From Agrocybe praecox (lineage: Eukaryota; Basidiomycota; Agaricomycetes; Agaricales; Agrocybaceae), in contig OZ024842.1 in assembly GCA_964017145.1 (NCBI GenBank), positions 2,480,001-2,544,000 of the forward strand: 64,000 nucleotides of DNA. Reading direction: 5' to 3'. The translations under genes were made by a program, and so were the position numbers. Below are positions 47,991-56,316 of this stretch, piece after piece. Numbering within the stretch: position 1 is the stretch's first letter; each line of letters starts with the position of its first letter. The notes beneath the pieces were generated by a model that was not told the origin of the DNA, did not search any database, and saw only the letters and a list, made by a program, of their open reading frames with translations.

Positions 47991-49791
47991 TCAATTGCCG
48001 AATCGAGCCAGACGACGCTGTCGTATTTCATCTAGACTTGGGGCGGCCGCTGGTGGCTGACTTGTGGAGGAGCCTTCGGCCGGGTTTGTCGTGTCAGAAA
48101 ACACGGAACTCGTATCATCACTATCCGTCACTTGCTCTTGCGCAGAAGGTGCACCTGAATGTTCTAAAGAAGCCCTGAGGGCAGCCTGAAGCTCTGCGTC
48201 CTCGTCTTCATTATAGTTATAGTTTAGGGTATTTGAAGTGGTCGCTGGGGTAATCTGTTGACCACCCGACTCATTGGCCCTCTCTAGGCGGTGTTGCTTT
48301 GCCAAGGCTTCACTTTCTTCTATAGCCCTTTGGAGCTCTCTTTCCTCTTCCTCCTCCTCTCGTCTTCTCCGTTCTTTTCTTTCATTCAAAGCAGCCTGTT
48401 CCTCCGGTGTCAAATCTTCTTCGGACCACATTTCGCGCTGGGCAAATTCTTGTTGCTCTTTCATCCGCTGGAGTAGGACCCTGTTCCTCTCCATGCTTGC
48501 CGTAACAGGATCAACGTCGGCATGCCCAGGACCAAAATTGGCCGAAGCAGCTACTAAAGGTGGAACGGATGATGGTGTTTGAGACCCGGATGAGGAGTGT
48601 CCAGCAATATCAGGCCGAGAAGATGATGCTGAAGGAGCATTATTCGATGATGAAGTTGAACTAGGCTCTCCAGACATTAGTGATGCCTGTAGCGCGGCTT
48701 GCAACTCTAGATCTTCATCAGCGAAATCTATTTCCATATCACCGGAACCCGCGTCCGTAGTGGTCTTTTTTGCGTCCATCCCGGCAAAAGAACGTGCCCC
48801 AGAGGCTCCAGTAGGTTCTGGCAGTGTAGATGCAATCATATCTGCTTCAGTACGAGGCAGACCTAACGGTGCATTGGGGTCAGCCTGGGTGACTGCAAAT
48901 ACTGAGTAACCTGGACATTCAAAATATCTTGTTCAAAATGTTGTCGATCATTTATGAAGCATGGTCTCACCTTCTGCTTCTGCTTGCTGAAGAACCATTC
49001 CCAGATATAGCTTTCCAACCCACTCTGGTTCAGCATTGAATGAATTGAGATTAAACCAATGACCATTGCCATCGTCTAAATCTATGTTCGAGTTTGCATG
49101 TCCAAAGCGACGCAGTGTAAACCAATGCTGTTGCAAGTTCAAGATGAACCCGAGTTGCGTTCTATATGCCATAGGCTTGCTTCACGCCTTTGTTACAAAG
49201 AAAGAAAGAAAACTTACTGTGGACGATCTTGGTAAGGTCGCATTTCCTCGCCACGCCACCTCGTCAGACTGGTAAATCTCTTGAGCGAAATCAAAAGGGA
49301 GATATGATGGAAATTGACTATTACTTCAGGCCCCAAACCTTTAACGCGTTATCAAGGACTTGAACGGAGAAAAACCCTGCAAACATAATTCAAGAGAGAT
49401 AAACGAGATGAATGTTGTAAAAAAAGTGGTAGCATACCCGTATCGTCCATATTCGTACTGGAGCTTCCAGTATTGCCATCATCATAACTTTCTTCAAGAT
49501 GATCAAGTTCGCGAGCGATGTGAGAGAGATCCGGCGGGGTGAACTGATAGAGGATAGCGGCAGTTATAAAAAAGCAAATGAGAGTATGTGTGAGCCGAAT
49601 AAAGAAGGACGTACATAATTTCCTTCTGTAAAAAGGGTCTTAATTGTACGACCATCGACCAATACATTCTCAGAAGAGAAACATTAAAACGTACGCAGCA
49701 GAGAGTTCAGCGCGTGCTGAGCACAGAGCATAGATCCTTCTTGTTGTTTTTCATGATAGATAAACGGAATCAAGTTTTCTAATCCTGCCAT
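47991..49791 (-). CDS. Ataxin-3-type deubiquitinase (Josephin domain plus UIMs)
   Basis: Cysteine protease that trims ubiquitin chains in protein quality control. The start at 49791 reads MAGLENLIPFIYHEKQQEG and leads to the catalytic Cys in SMLCAQHALNSLL. The catalytic His is in QQHWFTLRRFG (about 49125-49093) and the Asn/Asp partner in GHWFNLNSF (about 49067-49039). About a dozen extra residues (HANSNIDLDDGNG) lie between them compared with human ataxin-3. The C-terminal exon has three ubiquitin-interacting motifs: DLELQAALQASLMSG, RELQRAIEESEALAK and AELQAALRASLEHSG, separated by Ser-rich and Glu/Arg-rich stretches. It ends RQRRLARFGN at 47991. No polyglutamine run is present. Introns are near 48857-48900, 48910-48975 and further upstream. 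Confidence 0.93.
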
Positions 49792-50208
49792 ATCGTTGGG
49801 AGACAAAACCTGGATTTTCAGCAGCCCTGAAGGTGTTGGTGGTTGTAAGCAAGCAATTAAGGAGGCGACGCGTTCTGCATGCAAAGCTAACCCAAATAGG
49901 ATAAGTGCAAACGTGACCAGACCCTATGTAATTAATGTTTCTCTTTCTTTCCTTTCCACCAACCACCAACCCTGCAGCAACGACCTTAAAATGACTCAAA
50001 TGACTCAATTCTTTTCCCAACCCGCAAAGCATGTTTCTCCTCGTTGCAAGACCTTCGTATCTGATTTACGTGAATGCAACCTCGATGTTCTTCGTCTATT
50101 TTTCAGGTCTTCCCAAGAAAATTACTATAAAACACTACAGCCCTCCTGAACCTTGAACCGGTCGTCCTCTGCTTCATTCAACTCTGAACCAGCATTGTTG
50201 TCTCAAAT
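49792..50208. other. Divergent promoter region ataxin-3 gene / unknown acidic protein
   Basis: About 417 bases. It contains two TGACTCA sites (separate entry) and one ACGCGT at 49868-49873. A short frame beginning ATGACTCAAATGACTC (49991) stays open for about 50 codons; I treat it as 5' UTR because no splice joins it to the next gene convincingly. Confidence 0.4.
49992..50007. promoter_or_regulatory. Paired TGACTCA sites (Gcn4/AP-1-like)
   Basis: TGACTCA at 49992-49998 and 50001-50007, nine bases apart, in the divergent promoter. TGACTCA is the binding site of fungal bZIP factors Gcn4/Cpc1 and AP-1. Two exact copies in 16 bases are unlikely by chance, but they could also be part of a short duplicated segment (ATGACTCAA repeated). 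Confidence 0.45.
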
Positions 50209-51120
50209 ATGGCCGACTCTTGCAATCGCTATGCAAGCCCCATCAAACCTGGACTTGATTCTGTATCCCTCAGCAACACTAAGCAGTCAATGTCGTTGTT
50301 CGACGCAGAAACATCTGCTTCCAATCAACCATCAATACTAAGCTTGTTTCCTCTCGTTTATGCTGAGAGTCTTACCTCTAATGAACGGTTTTCTCAATAC
50401 GATGATAATCCCGACCACGAATTGTCGGAGGGTACCATCTCTGAAGTGGGGCTTTCCCCACATAAAACCTCGGATAGGGATGTAAGTTCTGATTGACGGG
50501 CTTGCCTGTAATAATTGATATTGAATTTCACGTCATAGAAAATACCCCTACAAAGTCTGCCATCCTCGAGCCCTGTTCTGAACTCAAATCATCCAGTTCC
50601 GAGTCAAGACGAGCCAACATCTGGTCCCGCTGAATCCGAGTCTTACAGTGCAATGTCTGGAAGTGCGAAAGGTAAAGATAAATATTCCTCCGAGGATGAA
50701 GATACATGGGAAGAAGATGCGCAAGAAGAAGACTGCGAGGAAGATTTCCATACATTTGACATACGGGATTTCTTTTTAAGAGCATTCAAAGCTGCGATTA
50801 ACGACGCCGCCAGTGCCGCCAGTGATTCGGCAACATGTGACGATTACGATTACGAGTGCCATGCCATCAGCGACTCAGAAACACCTCAAGATCATGAACT
50901 CGACCATAGCAGCTTGGATGGTTGTCCACCTATCACAGGGTCCCTTGTCATCTCCGCTGCAGACGTCGATGGAGACCAACACGCGGATTACAGTGTGTGT
51001 AAACCCATGAAGAGAAAGGCGAGTTTTGTTGAAGGACCTTCGCGCATCACACTCGATGATATCAGAAGACGTGAACGCATGCAAGCTTTGAATGCCTATG
51101 AGTGGCAACGTTTTCCATAA
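50209..51120 (+). CDS. Hypothetical acidic nuclear-type protein, two exons
   Basis: I do not recognise a family. Exon 1 (50209-50481) starts MADSCNRYASPIKPGLDS. An intron with gtaagt and catag ends (50482-50538) joins it in frame to KIPLQSLPSSSPVLNSN. The ~280-residue product is Ser-rich first and then strongly acidic (SSEDEDTWEEDAQEEDCEED). It continues with a predicted helix DIRDFFLRAFKAAINDAASA and a basic patch KPMKRKASF. It ends RITLDDIRRRERMQALNAYE...FP at 51120. The conserved-looking parts are the FDIRDFF helix and the C-terminal DDIRRRERMQ segment. The layout fits an intrinsically disordered nuclear protein, perhaps specific to basidiomycetes. The start could instead be at 50653, dropping exon 1. 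Confidence 0.6.
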
Positions 51121-51350
51121 ATTCCAGCGTTGAATATGAATTCATACACACCTCAAGAGCTACGACCCGCTGTACACAATAATTTAGTATTCTCCCATAA
51201 TATAATTATATCAGCCTCCCCCAAGCCTCCCCTTTCTCTTGTCACCGTGACGCACTGCCGTCACAACAGCGTGGCTTTCCTAACAAGGTTGGCAGGGACG
51301 TCACTGGACGTTCAATTATCCATAGCTTTCTGAGGTCTCCATCTTCAACT

Positions 51351-52491
51351 ATGATTCTCCGGTACTCTCACTACGACTTTTTCCTCACTCTCTCATGTCT
51401 CCTATGTTATGCCAGCCACATATTGGCTGCGGACACAAATCCATTTGACTGTCATATTGCATTTGAGGACCGCACAAAGTTCGACCTGACATCCCTTTCG
51501 GGAGAGCAGGTCGTCAGTCGTACTCGTGAAACGCCGCCAAGTAGCATCATTGACTCTTTAAGATTTGATTTATGTGGGGAGTTGAAGCCCGTTTCAGGGT
51601 TACCAGAACATGACCAGGTAGCGTAAATCGGTTTTTGCGAAGATGAGGTGCTCCTTTAATCACCTCCTTTCAGTGTCCATCCGGGACCAAGGCCTGTTTA
51701 ACGAAAACAGTCAAGAAAGACGAACATCCTGACCTTATATCTGCTGTTATACCTGTCGCGCAGTCAAATAACTTGGAACCCATAGTCACAGCAAGTTCAA
51801 GTGCGTCATTCATTCAAATAACTCGCTTTGTCGACACCAATGCTTATAATCACTAGCCCCCAAGTCTGTGAACATCATTTTACATGGTGCAGAATACCCA
51901 ACATTGAGCGGTTCTTCGCCCGTTCGACAATCCTTAAATATCACTGTCATATGCACACCTGAAGGCCCTTCCGAACCCAAATTTATAGCATATGATGGCG
52001 CCAGACTCGATATCGAATGGGACTCGCCGGCAGGTTGTCCTTTCAAAGAGGAGGAGGGAGGTGACAAAGACAAGGGAGATGACAAAGATGGAGGCAACGG
52101 CGACAAGCCTAAAGATGACCCAGAAGAAGAGAAGAATGTTGGTAGCGGAATAGGCTGGTTCTTCTTAGTGTATGCATAGGCCGGTTGTTCCTCCTGCGAT
52201 AAACCCCCGTTAACTGTTTTATCACAGGTTGTTTTTAGCATTTTTGGCGTATCTTGGATTGGGCGCATATTATAACTACTCTACCTATGGTGCTTCAGGA
52301 CTGGACTTGATACCGTGAGTCTTCATTTCCATGCCAGTTTATTGTATGCGCCTATCTCAACCTTTTCTGCTGCCAGCCACCGCGATTTCTGGAAGGAAGT
52401 CCCTTACATGCTTGGCGATGTTGTTTCCCATCTCTGCTCAAACATACGCCCCCGGAGAACGTCCAGTCGTGGCGGATATATTGCAGTGTAA
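51351..52491 (+). CDS. ATG27: Atg27-like type I membrane protein (MRH domain)
   Basis: Atg27 is a Golgi/endosome/Atg9-vesicle membrane protein needed for efficient autophagy. The signal peptide is MILRYSHYDFFLTLSCLLCY. The lumenal domain starts NPFDCHIAFEDRTKFDLTSL, with paired Cys as in mannose-6-phosphate receptor homology domains, and later YDGARLDIEWDSPAGCPF. A charged Lys/Asp/Gly-rich spacer (about 52046-52130) precedes the transmembrane helix IGWFFLVLFLAFLAYLGLG, split by an intron near 52170-52228. The cytoplasmic tail YYNYSTYGASGLDLIPHRDF and WKEVPYMLGDVVSHLCS is typical of Atg27. It ends RGGYIAV at 52491. Four introns. A related MRH receptor (Mrl1) is the alternative, but the LIPH tail favours Atg27. 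Confidence 0.85.
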
Positions 52492-52977
52492 CGGTATCCA
52501 TTATATCTGCTCTACACCTTAGTATACTATGCTATCTCATTGCTTTCAGTATTTAGAGTTCATCCACGTATAATAGTATAATCAAGATTTCTCTTAAGGG
52601 TTGACTTGGACACCATCACTCATTCGTCGGCTTTGTAGATGCTTGAGCGCACAACAGAATATAATCTCCTTATTTGATTCGCTTCTCTCCCCTTCATCCT
52701 TCTCAAGCTTCATATAAGATTATACATACGGAACCGATATCTAAATATACACCTCATGCACTTGTCACATTTTGGACACATCCCTGCCTATTTTGGGCCA
52801 AGGGTTAAGCAATGAGTCAACCCCGGGCCAATGTCGAGCGCCTCTCTTTCTCTTACTCCACTACTACACCACGCTAGCAGGATTGCTTGAGCCTCATACC
52901 TGACTTGAGGGTTTGTTGAAGCTCTGATACCTTCTTGAGTCAAGTACTTCGTGCGTAATCTTACACGAGCACTATAT
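52492..52977 (+). other. Intergenic region ATG27 / RNase H1-N protein
   Basis: About 485 bases with no exon or RNA gene that I can support. A TATATA stretch sits directly before the next start codon (52973-52978). The rest should be 3' UTR of ATG27 and promoter. Confidence 0.4.
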
Positions 52978-54303
52978 ATGGCGAAGCGGAAGTGGTATGT
53001 CGTCACTGTTGGCAAGGACATTGGGGTATTTTCTACTTGGTAAGTATCAAGCACAGAACTGGAATTATGATGTATCTTGGTTGACGCTAGCTCTTAGGTT
53101 GGAAGCAGGTCGATTGGTGAAAGGTGTACCGGAAGCCTTGTACCAAAGTTTCCCCACGAAGGAAGAGGCCCATCGTGTATTTCTGCAGGAACAAGCCAAG
53201 GGAACCACGAAAATTGTGAAGAGTGAGAATGCTGACTCGGACTTCCAGCAACGTTCTAATAGCACGAATACGACGCGTGACGCTCATTTATCAACTAACC
53301 ACAACCATCGACCCAGCAACACCAGTTCCCTGAGAAAAACCTCCAATGCACAACAGTATGTTTCCCAATATACCCACGGTGGAACACCAAGAACAAACTC
53401 CTCAGCGCACGATCATCGACCCAGCAACGTCGTCTTTTCACCTAAAAAAACCTCAAATGACCAACATCATTTCTCTCAGATTACCCATGGGACACCTACG
53501 ACAACTAAAACAAATTCCTCAGACTTGTCTGTTTACAACTCTGACCATTCCTCTGGAAGTTCTTCTGGCCCATCGCTTGCGAGCTACCGGCGTTTCCAAG
53601 CCATCGAAACAGCGTTTAATGATCTGGAAACTAAGTATAAAAGTCATATTGGAGTCGAGGATCGAGCGACTCCTACGAGTCGCAGTGCTCCATCCTCAAC
53701 TCCAATATCAAAGACTAGTTATAATTCTACTTCTTCATCACCAAGCAAGCGATCGTCTTCATCTCAATCTACACGAGTCGTGGTGAAGACTCCTTCGTGG
53801 CTAGCATCTTACCCTCGAAACAATCAGCCTATTGCTCATTCGCTGTCACCATTGAGCAGCGCAGACATCCATTTGAATAGTTTCGGCTCGAGCATAGTTG
53901 GTATAAATGGAGGGAGTCCTAGCCACAAATCAAAGCAAGTTGTAGTGTCCCCCTTCCCTCAAGCGTCCACTTCACCTCCCAGCACAAAAAGAACTCCCCC
54001 AGGTGGCTATCTTAATTCCCTTGATGTTACACAAGCTGCTCACCTTCCCCTATTTTTAGACGCAATAGCCGCTCAAGATGACATTGACCCACGGTCACCT
54101 ATGGACCTGAAGAAAAGCCAAGTACCTGAATTGGCCTTCGTGAGGTAAATGAACAAGTGACTCCTTCTGTCGTATTTCTGATGGAATTACGCACCAGTTC
54201 ACTATATTTTACACGCCCATCTCCGATTAGAGGAAGTGCACAGCTGCCATCCCAAAGCCCCTTGCAATCTAGTATACTTTTCCAAATCCAGTCAAGCGAC
54301 TAA
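52978..54303 (+). CDS. RNase H1 N-terminal (hybrid-binding) domain protein without RNase H domain
   Basis: The first ~55 residues form the cellular RNase H1 N-terminal fold (also called viroplasmin-type) that grips RNA/DNA hybrids or dsRNA. They read KWYVVTVGKDIGVFSTW, then LEAGRLVKGVPEALYQSFP and TKEEAHRVFLQEQA. An intron at about 53040-53098 interrupts it inside STW. No catalytic RNase H domain follows. Instead there are ~330 Ser/Thr/Pro/Asn-rich residues containing two diverged tandem copies of a ~38-residue unit (HRPSN...KKTSN...THG). The unspliced frame stops at 54148, but that stop overlaps a donor (gag|gtaaat). Splicing to an acceptor near 54196 keeps the frame open to 54303 in similar Ser/Pro-rich sequence, so I prefer the longer end. 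Function unknown. Confidence 0.75.
53290..53520 (+). repeat. Tandem ~38-residue protein repeat
   Basis: Copy 1 begins HNHRPSNTSSLRKTSNAQQY and ends YTHGGTPRTNSS. Copy 2 begins HDHRPSNVVFSPKKTSNDQH and ends ITHGTPTTTKTNSS. The same order HRPSN, KTSN, (Q/H)(Y/F)(V/H)SQ, THG(T), TNSS recurs, and the DNA of both copies is still similar. This shows a duplication inside the disordered part of the RNase H1-N protein. Confidence 0.75.
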
Positions 54304-54736
54304 TGCAAGCTTAATGCCTCGCTACATACTTAATACCACTAATCCAATTGATATCAATGATCCTGTCTTGTACATATATATATGCGTGTTCTGCCTGTTT
54401 ATGGATATAAATTCATTGAACATAGTTTCCAGTCAAATCCGACCTGAAACCAAGTTGAGTCAATGTTGAATATTTTGAATGCACACTGCACAAGCTCAGA
54501 ACGACTCGTGACGGTATTTGACTGTGACTGACGCGTGACAACACCATCAATGGCACCAAAGACTCAAGGACCTGCTCTTGCCTGGCTCTTCCTCTCCATC
54601 ATATCATCTGTCGCGTTTATCACCGTCTTCACGGCTTACGAGCTATTCTCGACGCGTCTGTACATACAAGCCAACATAAAATTGACTTTGTGCTTCAAAT
54701 TGATCTTGGAAACAAGCTCGCTTACTCCGGAGTCCG
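54304..54736 (+). other. Upstream region of DUO1 with two ACGCGT boxes and a short hydrophobic frame
   Basis: ACGCGT lies at 54531-54536 and 54652-54657, 85-206 bp before the DUO1 ATG. A frame from ATG 54550 encodes MAPKTQGPALAWLFLSIISS and a further hydrophobic stretch, which overlaps the DUO1 start in another frame. It could be a small membrane microprotein, an upstream frame or noise. I cannot support it as a gene. Confidence 0.35.
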
Positions 54737-55797
54737 ATGAACTCGCCTGATATCAATATTGCCTCTGGCCAAAGCATCTTGGGCTTTGAATCCCCCGATA
54801 TCTCCTCCGGCACTTCTTTCTCCTATGACAATAAGGAAGACGATCTGTCCCTGTCAGATCTTTCTGTCAATGATGAGACTGCTATCATGAGTAAACCCTT
54901 CAGCCTCTTGGCCAGGACAGAACCAGAACCGGAACCAGAGTTACGGACACCACAACGGGACAGAACGCACAACCCTAATAACGATGATATAGGCACCAAG
55001 GATGATTTGAACGAAGAGGTTATTGACCAGTTAGAAGAGGAGGATAAGCGAAAACAAGCAGCTAAACTTCGGGAAGAGAAGCTTAAGAGTGATGTTTTCA
55101 TTCTCAAAAAGCTCAATGATTCTTTCGAAATGTTTAAAGAGGCTCTAGAAGATACGGGCTCGGCAAATGAGGTCCGTGATACTGTGTTTAATGCTTTCTT
55201 GTTTCCTGCTCATTATATTCAGCGACTTGCAGCCCAACTGGAACAAACAGACGCTCTTTTAAATAAGTACATCAATATACTGTCGAAATCCGAAGAATAT
55301 TCGCGCCTTATCTTTGATGATCAGTGGTTGGGTGCTGAAGAGGTGGATTTCCTGCTTTTCGAAATTTATGCGCCTCTGAATCAGATAACTAGGACGAGAG
55401 AATAGTTGCTCGACAAATCGAAGAAAGACGAGAGAGAAAGCGCCGCGAGGCTGAGGAAGCCAAACTTCGCGCGGAGCAAGAAGCGGCTCGTCAAGAACAA
55501 GAAAGGCAAGAGCAATTGAGAAGAGAGGAAAAAGAACGTTTAGCAAAAGAAAAGAGTGAAAGGGCAATACGAGGAGGTTTACGAGGCGTTCGGGGGACAC
55601 GAGCATCGATGAGAGGCACTGTACGGACAGATGCTCCGTCGCGAACAGGTATGAGATAAATGGTAATGAGTCGATAAAATTCATGACAACCCACTCCTAC
55701 AGACTCTGGAATTCCCTCAAGTGGAGGATTGAAACGCCCAACTCCAGCAGCGGGTCGTCCGAGTAGTATCGCGAGGCCAACAACTCGGCCGACTTGA
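54737..55797 (+). CDS. DUO1: DASH/Dam1 complex subunit Duo1
   Basis: The DASH ring couples kinetochores to microtubule plus ends in mitosis. The start MNSPDINIASGQS at 54737 leads to a Ser/Asp-rich part. The Duo1 core helix follows: LREEKLKSDVFILKKLNDSF and EALEDTGSANEVR, then QLEQTDALLNKYINILSKSE and RLIFDDQWLGAEE. An intron at 55343-55392 joins GAEE to DERIVARQIEERR, a long Glu/Arg/Gln helix. Retaining this intron would end the protein early. The C-terminus is basic, Arg/Gly-rich (AIRGGLRGVRGTRASMRG), as in fungal Duo1 proteins that touch microtubules. The last exon ends ARPTTRPT at 55797. ACGCGT boxes upstream would suit cell-cycle control. Confidence 0.92.
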
Positions 55798-55957
55798 TGG
55801 CATATACGATGCTATTTGCGAGACCCCTCCGACTTTTCCATTATATCTTTTTCTATACTGTAAACTGCTGTGAGTACATAATGTAAACCTCGTCTGTAAT
55901 TCCTTTCTATTTTCCTACGAGACATAGTGCTCCATCAACACTTTATAGTGTCGCTTA

Positions 55958-56310
55958 ATGCTCGCCGCTCATGGTCTTGATAATGTGGTAGTAAAGCATG
56001 TCTACCGTGATTGTGTGCCGACTGAGATTCAGCTACTGAAGAGCATGCAGAAACGTTGTGAGGGCATGAAGAGAATCGCCGATGAAGTTTGCACTCTGAA
56101 GGTCGAGTATGCCTCTGATTTTTTTTTGTTACTATGTGCAATTTATTTAATGAACTTAGCGGGGACAAACCTATTCGGGGCATCTGGCACCAGTGATGCC
56201 TATGATTTTGATGTTTCCTGAAGTAATAGCGTTACGTAAACATTTGTACAGTTCCTTTTCTGGATCACAGAGAAAGAAGTTCTACGATCCAAACTCATCC
56301 CCAACATACC
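55958..56310 (+). CDS. Possible small gene of unknown function
   Basis: Not recognised. From ATG 55958 a 48-codon exon reads MLAAHGLDNVVVKHVYRDCV then PTEIQLLKSMQKRCEGMKRI and ADEVCTLK. The balanced, helix-like composition looks coding. A gtcgag donor and an AACTTAG acceptor (about 56102-56159) would join it to an open frame ending near 56310, just before DBP10. Without splicing it stops at 56221 after 87 residues. The second exon overlaps what should be the DBP10 5' UTR, which counts against it. It may be part of a longer gene whose other exons I cannot see. Confidence 0.3.
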
Positions 56311-56316
56311 TCTAAC

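Noticed and set aside
49796..50149. Open frame across the ataxin-3 promoter (MGDKTWIF..., then MTQMTQFF...)
   Set aside because: The first part is antisense to the ataxin-3 start exon and upstream DNA; no convincing splice links it to the next gene.
54550..54750. Hydrophobic short frame upstream of DUO1 as a membrane microprotein gene
   Set aside because: It overlaps the DUO1 start in another frame, has no clear splice partner, and the part after the hydrophobic stretch has no coding look.
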